Part shown: in pieces, positions 15,648 to 25,216 of the stretch
How positions within the stretch are numbered: the stretch's first letter is position 1
How the letters are laid out: every line of letters starts with the position of its first letter
DNA from: an uncultured Anaerolineaceae bacterium
Lineage (GTDB): Bacteria; Chloroflexota; Anaerolineae; Anaerolineales; Anaerolineaceae
Length of the DNA stretch: 41,155 nucleotides
Assembly (NCBI GenBank): GCA_927443345.1
Contig: CAKMKJ010000009.1
Location: 1-41,155 of the forward strand
Reading direction: 5' to 3'
The notes under the pieces: model-generated
Seen by the model: the letters and a program-made list of their open reading frames with translations, nothing else
What the model was told of the DNA's origin: nothing
The model's database searches: none
Position numbers and translations under genes: made by a program

Positions 15648-17142
15648 CCCAGGCGGTGACACTCAGACCGTCACGAGAGAGAGTTCCATCATACTCCGCT
15701 CCGTCGCCTGAAGAGATCCAGCCTTCCAAATTAAATGGCAGATGTGTATCTGCCGATATCCATTCACCATTATACCTTCTCGCGAGGTGCAGGTGTGTGC
15801 CATTAGATACCCCGCCTTCACAAGAGGGGTGTCCGATGCGGTCACCGGTTTTAAGATAAGTGCCGGCTTTGACACGGTCGCGTGATTCAATATGCGCATA
15901 GAGAAGCGTCCAACCGGTTTGTTCCAGACCGTCGCCATCCAGGTCAAGCAGCACAGCGCCGTCTTTGGCGCGCACCACTAATCCATCTGCAGCGGCAACC
16001 ACCCAGGCGTCAGATTGAACACAGCCAAAGGCTTCACCAGGTGGAGCGAAATCCAAAGCTGCCCAGGCAGATCCGCTGCCCCATCCGCCGTGCGGTCCGC
16101 CGGTGAAAGACCAGGTTGATCCTTCTTCGAAGGGGAGGACTAACGCAGGTTGGGTCAGGTCAGCCGGAACCAAATTTTCTATGGCCATGTCAAAGGGGAT
16201 GCCAAAGAAGTTGGTGTAAGAGCTGAAGACACCGGTTTCTGAGACAGCCAGTTGAAATCCGGATTGGTCGTGAAGCTGCGCCATCAGGTATTGCACAGCG
16301 GCAGTGCCGGGGTTGATCAAGGTTGAAAGCTGCACGAGATTGCCATCCGCGAGGATGACATAAGGCAGCGCGTTGATCTGGTAGCGGTAGTAAGCCTTGT
16401 TGAGCGTGTCGGCCGTCCATGCGAGTTGGCGGTAAAGCCCTTCGCGGTTGGTTTCATAGCGTCCCATCGGATATGTAGTGTATGAAGGGTCAAGCTGAGC
16501 ACGGGTGACCCAGCGGGTTTGATATTCCAGCAAGGCCAACAACAAGCGCGGATTTACCGAGTATTCATAGCTGATGCGCTGCACGATCTTTGCGCCTGTG
16601 AGGGTGACATCCTCGATCTGCTCCGTGTAGGTGCTCAAGAAGCCGCCTTTTTGTGAGACGAATGCGCTGATATCCAGTGTGGCGCTGACAGGGCCGTAAA
16701 CCAGTTCGCTGTCTGGGATGATCTTGAAATCTGATATGGCTGCCGCAGGCTGCGGCGCAGGGATGGTGAGAATCATGCCGACTTCGAGTGTATTGGGGTC
16801 AATTTGCGAGTTGGCGTTTATCAGTGCGACCAGCGGCAGGTTGTAACGCGCGGCAATTAGTGCAAGGTAGTCTCCGTATTGCACGGTGTAAGACGCCGCT
16901 TCAGTGCGAATGGCAGGCAGGCTATGACCGCTGTCTGGTGTGGGTGTGAAGTAAAGCGAGCCTTCCGGGCGCGGTGTGGGAAGCAGTGCCAGCAGGGAGG
17001 AGGGCAGGTTTTTAACTTGTGAATCTGAAGCCGCAGGTGTATCCAGCAGCCACGGGCGAGTGTTAGGGGCAGAAACGACGCATCCGCTGAGTAAGAGCAG
17101 CACAGTGAAGAGTGAGACCACTGCCGCAGTGTTGATTTTCAT
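15613..17142 (-). CDS. LysM and M23 peptidase-like lipoprotein (paralog 3)
   Basis: 509 aa, ATG with GAGAGGG upstream on the minus strand. Lipobox LLSGC at Cys21, Thr/Pro linker, LysM at about residues 85-130 (YTVQYGDYLALIAARYN... ILTIPAP). The middle domain has the recurring PRLLLALLEYQTRWV and LYRQLAWTAD. The M23 domain near residues 335-485 has TGGPHGGWG...AALDFAPP (His to Asp 13 residues), LLYAHIES, LDGDGLEQTGW and GTHLHLARRYNGEW. These proteins are probably outer-face lipoproteins acting on peptidoglycan or another cell-envelope polymer. The ATG overlaps the stop of the HIT gene (ATGA), so it is co-translated with it. Confidence 0.87.
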   Translation of the reverse strand: MKINTAAVVSLFTVLLLLSGCVVSAPNTRPWLLDTPAASDSQVKNLPSSLLALLPTPRPEGSLYFTPTPDSGHSLPAIRTEAASYTVQYGDYLALIAARYNLPLVALINANSQIDPNTLEVGMILTIPAPQPAAAISDFKIIPDSELVYGPVSATLDISAFVSQKGGFLSTYTEQIEDVTLTGAKIVQRISYEYSVNPRLLLALLEYQTRWVTRAQLDPSYTTYPMGRYETNREGLYRQLAWTADTLNKAYYRYQINALPYVILADGNLVQLSTLINPGTAAVQYLMAQLHDQSGFQLAVSETGVFSSYTNFFGIPFDMAIENLVPADLTQPALVLPFEEGSTWSFTGGPHGGWGSGSAWAALDFAPPGEAFGCVQSDAWVVAAADGLVVRAKDGAVLLDLDGDGLEQTGWTLLYAHIESRDRVKAGTYLKTGDRIGHPSCEGGVSNGTHLHLARRYNGEWISADTHLPFNLEGWISSGDGAEYDGTLSRDGLSVTAWDGRIAENQIQR

Positions 17143-17498
17143 GCGATCCCTCTCGAGAGCAGTGAGTCATCCATTTGTTTGCCCCCCAGGAGGTGGATGT
17201 GAAGATGGAAAACGGTTTGTCCACCGCCCTTTCCGGTGTTGAGCGCCAGACGGTAGCCATGATCAGAGACCCCCATTTTTTCGGCCATCGCTTTGGCGGT
17301 CAAGAGCAGGTGCCCTAAAAGCGTTTCATCCGCGGAGGATATGTCGTTTAAGGATGGGATGTGGTTGCGCGGCAAGACGAGCAGATGCAGCGGCGCGAGA
17401 GGGTTAATATTGGTGATGACCATACACAGGTCATCTTCGTAGATGATTTCCGCGGGGGCGCTTTTGGCAATAATGTCGCAAAAGATGCAGTTTGTCAT
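17139..17498 (-). CDS. HIT family hydrolase/transferase
   Basis: 119 aa, cytosolic. It opens MTNCIFCDIIAKSAPAEIIYED, typical of Hint/HinT-type HIT proteins; CIFC is the common N-terminal pair. The histidine triad is FHLHIHLLGG near the C-terminus, with the GKGGGQTVFHLH phosphate-contact stretch before it. HIT proteins hydrolyse phosphoramidates and dinucleotides. It is the first gene of the operon with the three M23 lipoproteins, sharing ATGA with paralog 3. The functional link to envelope proteins is not obvious and may be operon drift. Confidence 0.92.
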   Translation of the reverse strand: MTNCIFCDIIAKSAPAEIIYEDDLCMVITNINPLAPLHLLVLPRNHIPSLNDISSADETLLGHLLLTAKAMAEKMGVSDHGYRLALNTGKGGGQTVFHLHIHLLGGKQMDDSLLSRGIA

Positions 17499-17598
17499 AA
17501 CTAATTAAGGTTGCAAGTTCCTTGCCTATGAAAATATGCGCATTTTACCCCATTCGAAGTTTCATGGCTCAGGGGCGCAAAGACCACGCTGCGAACCA

Positions 17599-17711
17599 CA
17601 CGAAATACACAAAAAAATAAATGCAAAAAATCAAAATTCTATTTCAGTTAAGTAATATCGTAAGCGTGGGGTTCTTTCAGATTTTTATTTTTCCTTTTAG
17701 TGTATTTCGTG
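17599..17711. repeat. ~113-bp element bounded by 12-bp inverted repeats
   Basis: CACGAAATACAC at 17599-17610 is the exact complement of GTGTATTTCGTG at 17700-17711. The inner part is AT-rich without coding signals. It could be a MITE-like unit or just two copies of a common repeat in opposite directions. Confidence 0.45.
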
Positions 17712-18029
17712 GTAAACAGGTTTTCTCCGCGTTCTCGCAGACTTGGCGCACCCGAGCGAAGCGAGTGGTGTTGCGTCTTCTCTGGCACTTGCAGCCTCAT
17801 CGTCCCGATGTCCTTCGGGAGGGCAATTGTGCGAGAGATAAGGTTTTTCAAAAACTTTGTGAAGACTTCGTGGTTAATAGGTTTTGTGGGACAGTCACGT
17901 AGAATAGGTTGAAAAATATATAGCCGCATTTATGATCATGAAGACGAAAAAAAATTACAATTAGCGGCATGATAAAGTGAAACGCAGATTCATCTCGCTG
18001 AAATTGACAGACCAAAAGCCATTAATAAA

Positions 18030-18059
18030 AGAACAGAGGCGATGAGTAGCCTCTGTTCT
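18030..18059 (-). terminator. Rho-independent terminator for the beta-helix gene
   Basis: A perfect 11-bp stem AGAACAGAGGC (18030-18040 with 18049-18059) has an 8-nt loop and is followed on the minus strand by TTTTATTAAT. It lies about 20 bp after the gene ending at 18079. Confidence 0.8.
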
Positions 18060-18078
18060 AATTCTACCTTCAGAAAAA

Positions 18079-20082
18079 CTATGGAATACAACCTGCCTGG
18101 ATTATCGATGTTTGGCCTGAGGAGCCTGCCGTATTAAAAGCCTCAACACTGTAAGTATAGGGGCCGCCGTATGGAGGGGCGTCAGCATGCGAAGTTGAGT
18201 TTACGCCAAGTGTGGCCAATAAAGCGCCGTCGCGATAAACACGGAAGCCTGTCTCGTTGCTGCTCGTGTCTAACCATCTCAAGGTGAGCGAGTAGATCTG
18301 CCCATTGCATGCCAGGTTTTCAAAGTAAAGCTGTTGCGGTGCGCTGGGTATTTGCACTGAAACAGTAGGGGTGGCGGTAATGGTCGGTGTCGGGGTGGGC
18401 GGCGCCGGGATGACTGGAAGGTTTGAAATTGTGCCTACAGATTCCATGGCAGAGGCAGAAACCCAGCATTTTGGTTCGTTGTCTGGTTTGATCTGCAGCC
18501 AGGTAGAATTGGCATTCCTGCCGATGAGAGATGCTTTGGTTCCTTCGGGAAGCGCAAGATAGACTGCATACACTGTACCGGGGCCGTAACGGCAGTTGGC
18601 GCTGGTGATAAAACGCACAAAGGGTGAAGGTGTCGCGCTCGCCTGGATCTGGGTTGGCAGCACAGGCAGTGTTTCTTGAGGCGTTGTCTCAAGCAAGATC
18701 GCCAGCGGGGTATTGGTGGGTGCCAAAGGGGGTTCACCCAGAATAGGCTCGCGTTCATAGGCTCCGGCATCACAATTTGCGCCTTGCGGACGTGCTATCC
18801 CGCGCTGGTCTGTTGTTATACCAACTGCACAGGGGATCGAATCAATAACAGGGCTGTCATCCAGCAGGGCATGGGTGGGCAACCCGCTGCCGTTTACCTG
18901 AAGGGTTGAATCAACACCGGGGTAGAAATCCCAGGCGGCACGTTCTTCAGATTGCGGCTCACGGCAGGTGTTATCCGAATCGATATTGTTCAAACTGGTA
19001 ATGCGGGTGGTTGGCGCATCGCTGTAAATGGTTTGTAATTCACAATCCCGGCCATTGTAGACCAGCAGGCTGTTGGTGAGGTTGACGCGCAGGTCTAATA
19101 CATCAAGAGCTATCAACCCGGCACCAGGTTGGTTGGCAATGGTGACGTGTGTGAGGGCTGTTTCAGAATTTCTGCCAGCATAAAGCCCATTGCCGTCATT
19201 ACCGCTGATGGTTGAGTTGACCATTGAAAGCAGTTCACCCCCATTGCGGATCGTGTCAGAACTTGCCTCTGTGCTGGTATTGTTGTAAATGCTTGAATTT
19301 GTGATGTTGATAATTCCACCTTCTGTTACAGTGGAATCAGTCCCCATATTCAATATGGCGGAGGGATAGCCGCCGGTTGCATGATTATCAAAAATCGCCA
19401 CCCCATCCAGTTCGATATTAGCTCCCCGGTTGATGATGGGCGTGCCGTTATTGCCGGAAATTTCAGAGTTGCGGATCGATATATAAACACCGTCACCATA
19501 GGCCGAAATAGGATTATCGCCATTATTGATGATCTGGCTGTCAGAGATCGAGATGTTTGCAGTCACATCCAGATCATTGGCGTAGACTGCATTTAACCGG
19601 ATGTCTTGAAGGGTGACCTGGTTGAGGATCAATCTGCCACGCCCAACGCGGATGCCGATTTCACCTCCCTGGATGGTGAGGTTCTCAAAGCGAACCACGC
19701 CCCCGGCTGGCGGTAATGAAACAAAAATATGGTCATTAGATTCGGGGTTTGGTCCTGGAAGCCGGTTGATGACCACCGCACCCTCTCCGGTAAAGGTCAT
19801 CGATTGATAAAGAATTGGGATTTCGCTTTCGTCGTAGGTGCCGGCTGCAATATTGATGATCGCAACAGGAAGTTCGTTTGCTACAGTGACCACACGCTGA
19901 ATGCTGCGACATGCCGTCTCAGCTGTCTGGCAGTCATTGCTATCGCTGCCGGTAATGGCTGCAAATAAAACAGCATCTTCCAAACCGTCAAGCCCGCCTA
20001 TCGGAAGATTACATCCGGATATTAATACCAATAAGACCGTAAAAGTCAGTAATCTGGAAAACAAAAAACGTGCACTTGCCAT
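18079..20082 (-). CDS. Beta-helix lipoprotein with SH3-like and Fn3-like C-terminal domains
   Basis: 667 aa, ATG with GGAGGTG upstream. The signal peptide ends at lipobox LISGC. Residues about 40-410 form a right-handed parallel beta-helix of the right-handed-repeat (pectate-lyase-like) type, with recurring N-rich turns (ITNSSIYNNTS, VNSTISGNDGNGLYAG). A Thr/Pro linker follows, then an SH3-like segment (NCRYGPGTVYAVYLALPEG...CWVSASA), another linker and a terminal Fn3-like domain (RWLDTSSNETGFRVYRDG...SVEAFNTAG). The choice-of-anchor-like architecture suggests binding of envelope or extracellular polysaccharide. Its SH3-like NCRYGP segment also appears in the lipoprotein at 27680-28588. Confidence 0.85.
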   Translation of the reverse strand: MASARFLFSRLLTFTVLLVLISGCNLPIGGLDGLEDAVLFAAITGSDSNDCQTAETACRSIQRVVTVANELPVAIINIAAGTYDESEIPILYQSMTFTGEGAVVINRLPGPNPESNDHIFVSLPPAGGVVRFENLTIQGGEIGIRVGRGRLILNQVTLQDIRLNAVYANDLDVTANISISDSQIINNGDNPISAYGDGVYISIRNSEISGNNGTPIINRGANIELDGVAIFDNHATGGYPSAILNMGTDSTVTEGGIINITNSSIYNNTSTEASSDTIRNGGELLSMVNSTISGNDGNGLYAGRNSETALTHVTIANQPGAGLIALDVLDLRVNLTNSLLVYNGRDCELQTIYSDAPTTRITSLNNIDSDNTCREPQSEERAAWDFYPGVDSTLQVNGSGLPTHALLDDSPVIDSIPCAVGITTDQRGIARPQGANCDAGAYEREPILGEPPLAPTNTPLAILLETTPQETLPVLPTQIQASATPSPFVRFITSANCRYGPGTVYAVYLALPEGTKASLIGRNANSTWLQIKPDNEPKCWVSASAMESVGTISNLPVIPAPPTPTPTITATPTVSVQIPSAPQQLYFENLACNGQIYSLTLRWLDTSSNETGFRVYRDGALLATLGVNSTSHADAPPYGGPYTYSVEAFNTAGSSGQTSIIQAGCIP

Positions 20083-20136
20083 TTAACACCTCCATAACAC
20101 CTATAAAAAAATGCCACCAATTATGCGGTTAATAAA

Positions 20137-20165
20137 AGTATAGCATGTCAAAAAAGCAAAAACAA
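20137..20165 (-). promoter_or_regulatory. Probable promoter for the beta-helix lipoprotein gene
   Basis: On the minus strand, TTGTTT (20165-20160) and TATACT (20142-20137) are spaced 17 bp apart, about 55 bp upstream of the ATG. The -10 is close to consensus and the -35 only partly so. Confidence 0.4.
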
Positions 20166-20211
20166 TCCCGGATATTGATAAAGTTAGGCATAATATTATG
20201 GAAATAAAAGC

Positions 20212-20243
20212 AAAACCCCGCGGATTTTGATCAGCGGGGTTTT
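20212..20243 (-). terminator. Terminator of ino1
   Basis: The 10-bp stem AAAACCCCGC (20212-20221) pairs with GCGGGGTTTT (20234-20243) and is followed on the minus strand by a T-rich stretch. It lies 18 bp after the ino1 stop. T-runs on both sides could let it act in both directions. Confidence 0.8.
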
Positions 20244-20261
20244 TGATCGTTAAATTTTCAA

Positions 20262-21353
<1,092 letters not shown>

Positions 21354-21410
21354 TGGGTGTTTCCTCCTTTAAAGAGAGACGGTTTGACTGAGAATAATAA
21401 AGATAAAACC

Positions 21411-21444
21411 GTTGGAGCGCAATCACTCCAACTTGTCGATTATA
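21411..21444 (-). promoter_or_regulatory. ino1 promoter with inverted repeat at the start of transcription
   Basis: On the minus strand TATAAT lies at 21444-21439. A 7-bp inverted repeat GTTGGAG...CTCCAAC (21411-21417, 21426-21432) covers about +1 to +20, where a repressor or a 5' mRNA hairpin would act. No good -35 is seen. Confidence 0.35.
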
Positions 21445-21557
21445 ACAGAGGAGAGGTGAATTTATACCCAATTTGCATGGATGTGCATAAGTTTGTGCGT
21501 AAATTGCGCAACCGTGTGCGTTGGCGTGTGCGGCAGGCGTGGGCAAACACAAAAGTC

Positions 21558-21586
21558 TTGTCGAAAGGGGGCGGGACGGGTATAAT
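21558..21586 (+). promoter_or_regulatory. Promoter of tRNA-Pro
   Basis: TTGTCG (21558-21563) and perfect TATAAT (21581-21586) are spaced 17 bp apart, with transcription expected a few bases before the tRNA 5' end at 21597. The spacer is G-rich, which resembles the discriminator-like composition of stable-RNA promoters. Confidence 0.75.
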
Positions 21587-21596
21587 CGCACTTGTT

Positions 21597-21671
21597 CGGG
21601 GCGTGGCTCAGCCCGGCTAGAGCACCCGGTTCGGGACCGGGAGGTCGGCGGTTCAAATCCGCCCGCCCCGA
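21597..21671 (+). tRNA. tRNA-Pro (anticodon CGG)
   Basis: A 75-nt cloverleaf. The acceptor stem is CGGGGCG (21597-21603) with CGCCCCG (21664-21670), discriminator A at 21671. The D-arm is GCTC...GAGC. The anticodon stem CCCGG/CCGGG encloses loop TTCGGGA with anticodon CGG at 21632-21634. The T-arm GGCGG/CCGCC has loop TTCAAAT. CCA is not encoded. It reads proline codon CCG. It has its own promoter and directly borders the AT-rich region, and pieces of its 3' half recur downstream. Confidence 0.96.
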
Positions 21672-21679
21672 CAATTACA

Positions 21680-21721
21680 TTACTGTCATCGCGAGACAGA
21701 TTCATCGTCGAAGCGATCCCC
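21680..21721. repeat. REP-like dispersed repeat
   Basis: TGTCATCGCGAGACAGATTC followed by GTCGAAGCGATCCCC resembles the widespread GTCATTGCGAG...CGAAGCAATC type of intergenic repeat. It forms part of the junction after the tRNA. Confidence 0.4.
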
Positions 21722-21876
21722 AACTAAACCAATTTCTATAATATAATATCGTTTCCAAGGGCAAGATTTTTCATTGCTCCCATAATGTTTACCAGTTTGG
21801 GGATTTAATTGGTATTTTTTCCTAATTAGAATTTCATTCCAGTTTTTACTCTTGAGTTCAACAATCCAGAGGAAAA

Positions 21877-22185
21877 ATGGATCAATATGATGGAAATTAT
21901 GTCTGGTTGCTGGTTGACCCTCCAACACCTTCAAGTTGGATACCATCTCACAAAGAATGCTTGAACTATAAGTACATCAAGATGTCACAATTATGTCGAA
22001 TTGATCCAAAACGCATAGGTCGGAAAATGCGTGCTTGTGAAGCTTTTGGAGGGGACAGTGGAAGAAACGAGGTGCAAGAGGACAGGAAAGCCAGAACGGT
22101 GAAACATGGAAAGAGCGTTCGTAAATATGTACTCACTCCTGCTGCGATTGATTATTTGAAAGAAGTAGGGATCACGGATTGGTGA
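21877..22185 (+). CDS. Hypothetical protein in AT-rich island
   Basis: 102 aa. AGAGG sits before the ATG. Soluble, basic in the second half, ending SVRKYVLTPAAIDYLKEVGI, a short helical tail reminiscent of a DNA-binding wing-and-helix end but not diagnostic. Two pairs of residues (GRKMRACEAFGG) suggest a turn-helix pattern. No family recognised. It may be a fragment, since it sits just inside the tRNA junction in low-GC DNA. Confidence 0.5.
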   Translation: MDQYDGNYVWLLVDPPTPSSWIPSHKECLNYKYIKMSQLCRIDPKRIGRKMRACEAFGGDSGRNEVQEDRKARTVKHGKSVRKYVLTPAAIDYLKEVGITDW

Positions 22186-22429
22186 TCATTGTTTTATCTG
22201 AAAATCACCATTTCCAAGAAACGCACAGCAGCACAATTTAATTCCTGGCAAAGCTATTAAACCCTTGAATAATTTGGAGAGATCGTTACAAAGCTGCTTA
22301 CTTTCCAGTCACAATATAAAGCCATGACGATTAAACTTGATTCAGCGATCTCTGGATTAGTTGATTTTCTAAAAGAGCATGGAATCACTTTGCCAAAACA
22401 ATATTTTTTTTTCGAAAGGGGAAACGGAA

Positions 22430-22981
22430 ATGAAGAAAAAATCAATAAAACCAATAAAACCAATTACTAAATACATTATTTATCCCGTGATTGCGGGAGT
22501 AATTATATTTGTTCTTCAACTCATTATCCCCAATATCTGGAAGAATTTGGCTAAAGTAGTTAGCGCTATTTTTATTTTCTTGGGATCTTCTGTATTAATA
22601 AAATGGTGGGTGTTTATTTTATTGTTATTAGTTGTTTTGCTTTTTATTACCGGAATTATTTTCTTAATGATAATTTTCGGTAAAAAACCAGGATTGCATT
22701 GGTCTGATTATAAACAAGACGGTATTGACGGAGTGTTATGGAAATGGGATTATGATGGTAATACTTTAGCGGCAGATGGTTTTTCCGCATTTTGTCCCAA
22801 TTGTAAAAAAAGGTTGTTATATAGTTATGAAGGATATAATTCTAAATATTACTGTGACCGATGTGATGAATTCCGTTTTATCAAGCGTGGGAATCATGAA
22901 GATATAATCGCAAATCTTTATCGTGAGATAGAACGTCGAATACATACTGAAGAATGGAAGGAAAATTTTCAAAAACGATGA
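22430..22981 (+). CDS. Two-helix membrane protein with C-terminal zinc ribbon
   Basis: 183 aa. The ATG at 22430 is preferred over an upstream in-frame start at 22379, because AAAGGGG at 22415-22421 precedes it. The N-terminus is basic (MKKKSIKPIKPITK). Two membrane helices follow (about 18-35 and 60-85). The C-terminal domain holds CPNC and CDRC about 25 residues apart, a classic zinc-ribbon knuckle pair, with LHWSDYKQDGIDGVLWKWDYDG before it. Such proteins may be cytosol-facing sensors or nuclease partners; none is identified. AT-rich and codon-biased unlike the core genome, which suggests acquisition. Confidence 0.75.
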   Translation: MKKKSIKPIKPITKYIIYPVIAGVIIFVLQLIIPNIWKNLAKVVSAIFIFLGSSVLIKWWVFILLLLVVLLFITGIIFLMIIFGKKPGLHWSDYKQDGIDGVLWKWDYDGNTLAADGFSAFCPNCKKRLLYSYEGYNSKYYCDRCDEFRFIKRGNHEDIIANLYREIERRIHTEEWKENFQKR

Positions 22982-22986
22982 CAGAA

Positions 22987-23016
22987 TCGGATAGTTTTTC
23001 ATGACCGGGAGGTCGG
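22987..23016 (+). repeat. Direct repeat A with tRNA-Pro 3' fragment
   Basis: The last 14 bp, GACCGGGAGGTCGG (23003-23016), are identical to 21635-21648 in the tRNA anticodon arm and variable loop. The whole 30-bp unit matches 25217-25246 at about 26 of 30 positions. It lies in non-coding DNA just after the zinc-ribbon gene. Confidence 0.75.
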
Positions 23017-23031
23017 TAAAAAAATTATCTT

Positions 23032-23057
23032 ATGGTGATTATCTATGAAATCACCAT
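23032..23057. repeat. 9-bp inverted repeat upstream of the xylanase-like gene
   Basis: ATGGTGATT (23032-23040) pairs with AATCACCAT (23049-23057). Similar AATCACC motifs occur near 22199 and 25173. It could be an operator or hairpin for the downstream gene. Confidence 0.35.
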
Positions 23058-23171
23058 TAATGCGTTTTTCCATTTATAAGGCAGTTGGTCTCGATAAATG
23101 AGCAACTTATTGTCCAATTGAGAAAAATTTTTGTAAGTAATAAATATTATCCAACAAAATTGAGGAACAGA

Positions 23172-25079
23172 ATGAAAAAAATTGCCTATTCTTTGTTTGT
23201 CATTGTTTTTCTAATTTGTTCATGCAATCCTACTAATAAAACTATAAATGAATCAGAATTTACTATTCCAATATCAACTGATATCAATCCAACACCAACA
23301 GAACAACCAAAAGTAACAACAATTGTAGATTCATTTATGTTTTACAATCCAACTTCGAAAAATTATCACGAATTGGTAGAAATACCTGTTGGGACTAAAC
23401 TCACTCCATTAGGGAAATTTGGGGAATTCATTAAAATAGAATACTTGAATTCAATTGGTTATGTCCCCTCAGTTAAACTATCAGAATTAACTATGAAAGT
23501 CCCTGAAATTTCGAGAGCAGAAATTGAACCTTTAAAAATAAATTTAATAGATTATGTTTATGAAATTAATTCTTTTAAAGAAAATGGAAAATTAATAATT
23601 GATAATATGGATTCTGATCAATATGCCGGAAATGACATAGGACCTTTTGATATTTCAGAACCGGTATCAATAGATCTTCAGTTTTCATCAGAAGGTCAAA
23701 CACAAGGAGTTGTGATCCTTTCAGGAAAATTGCCAGGTCTTCATTGGTGGGAAAATCGAAATTCGATGTTGATAAATGGAAATGGAAGAATTGACTTTTA
23801 TAATGGACAATCAGAGAATTCCTATTACTCTATTGAGCTCCCTCAAATAGCTGGTCAACGGATTTATATACAGGCCCAAGATATTTTTGGCAAAATAATC
23901 CTAATTAAGGATGACAAAGGAAAAATTGTTGCAACTTTGGATATTCCATATTTATCTGGTGGATTATTAAAAAATGGATTGTTTCCGGATAATGTTTTCT
24001 TTTTTCAGACCGTGGCAACACCTCATAGTAAATTAATGGTTCATAAATTCGACCTCTTACTGATCCCAGATGGAATATATCAACCAGAAACACCAACTCT
24101 ACGGGAGTTGGCCGATGAAAAAGGCAAATTATTAGGAACTGTTGTTGATTATGGACCTATGATTTTCAATTCAAAATATCAGGATCTAATTAAAGATAAT
24201 TTCAATGGGGCAACCATAACTTTCCATTGGTCTCAAATAGAACCTGAAAAAGGCGTATTCGATTTTTCAGCCGTTGATGTTGCTGTCGATTTTGCAATTC
24301 AAAATAATATGAAAATAACAGGATTACACCTGATTTATGGATGGACAGAATTAATGCCTGATTGGTTGGTAAATGGTAATCACTCAAAGGAAGAGCTGAA
24401 AAAAATCCTTTTTGAATATATAAATACCGTAGTCAGCCATTATAAGGGGAAGATTTATATTTGGAGCATCGCAAATGAATCCATAGGAAATATGATTTGT
24501 TGTGGAGGTGATTTTTGGTATAAAAAATTGGGTGAAGAATATATTGAATCATCATTTAAATGGGCCCATGAAGCTGACCCTAATGCATTGTTAATGCTAA
24601 ACGAATGTGATAATCAAAGTATTGAACATGAATATAATAAATTAAATGTTGAGCAAATGATTGACTTTATTACTACATGGAGGATTGACGGCACCCCGAT
24701 TGATGTTGTGGGAACTCAAATGCACGTCCTTTCTCCTTGGTCAAACAATGTGATTCCTACAAAAGAAGATTTTACTGAGACATTAAACCTGTTTATTGAT
24801 AATGGAATGCCAGTTTACATTACTGAATTTGATGTCAATCTTAATGCGTACCCTGGAGACCAAGAAACACGGTGGGAATATCAAGGAACAATATACAGAA
24901 ATATCCTAGAAACATGTTTGGAAATTCAAGAGTGTAAGGGGTTTAGTTTATTTGGATTATCAGATTATCTTACTTGGTATGATTATCTTCAAATACCTAA
25001 CGCTGAGCCTTTACCATTTGATGTCAATTTCCAACCTAAACCAGCTTATTATGCAATGTTTGATGTTTTATCAAAGTAA
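23172..25079 (+). CDS. GH10-type endo-beta-1,4-xylanase-like lipoprotein
   Basis: 635 aa from ATG 23172, with TGAGGAAC upstream; an earlier in-frame start at 23085 lacks an RBS and would hide the signal peptide. Lipobox: LICSC. An SH3-like repeat (FMFYNPTSKNYHELVEIPVG...) follows a Pro/Thr linker, then a jelly-roll-like domain (residues ~150-310). The catalytic (beta/alpha)8 domain has acid/base Glu436 in IWSIANESIG and nucleophile Glu552 in YITEFDVN, spaced as in family GH10. It probably cleaves xylan or a similar glycan outside the cell. AT-rich, bounded by repeats of the tRNA tail. Confidence 0.85.
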   Translation: MKKIAYSLFVIVFLICSCNPTNKTINESEFTIPISTDINPTPTEQPKVTTIVDSFMFYNPTSKNYHELVEIPVGTKLTPLGKFGEFIKIEYLNSIGYVPSVKLSELTMKVPEISRAEIEPLKINLIDYVYEINSFKENGKLIIDNMDSDQYAGNDIGPFDISEPVSIDLQFSSEGQTQGVVILSGKLPGLHWWENRNSMLINGNGRIDFYNGQSENSYYSIELPQIAGQRIYIQAQDIFGKIILIKDDKGKIVATLDIPYLSGGLLKNGLFPDNVFFFQTVATPHSKLMVHKFDLLLIPDGIYQPETPTLRELADEKGKLLGTVVDYGPMIFNSKYQDLIKDNFNGATITFHWSQIEPEKGVFDFSAVDVAVDFAIQNNMKITGLHLIYGWTELMPDWLVNGNHSKEELKKILFEYINTVVSHYKGKIYIWSIANESIGNMICCGGDFWYKKLGEEYIESSFKWAHEADPNALLMLNECDNQSIEHEYNKLNVEQMIDFITTWRIDGTPIDVVGTQMHVLSPWSNNVIPTKEDFTETLNLFIDNGMPVYITEFDVNLNAYPGDQETRWEYQGTIYRNILETCLEIQECKGFSLFGLSDYLTWYDYLQIPNAEPLPFDVNFQPKPAYYAMFDVLSK

Positions 25080-25216
25080 TTATTTTTTCCGTCAAAACAT
25101 ATTTTTATTATCTTTCACTCACAATATTGTGTTATGAAAGAAAATGCTTAATTATATAATTGCCAAAATTATGAAATATCACCGTTTATCAATTATGAAG
25201 CAAAATGGGTATTCTA

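Larger units (their letters stand above)
17499..18078. other. Intergenic stretch with dispersed repeats, no gene
   Basis: No open frame here has an RBS and recognisable protein features. It carries a 12-bp inverted repeat CACGAAATACAC (17599-17610) with its complement GTGTATTTCGTG (17700-17711). Also present are CCACG/CACAAAAA A-rich pieces like those near 600-850, a short CCCGA...TTCGGG hairpin near 17803, and CCCGAGCGAAGCGAG, which resembles a piece at 25441-25461. It looks like interspersed-repeat DNA between operons. Confidence 0.6.

Noticed and set aside
17648-17929. Minus-strand 93-codon frame between operons
   Set aside because: No RBS, lies across dispersed repeats and hairpins, and no homologous pattern is seen.
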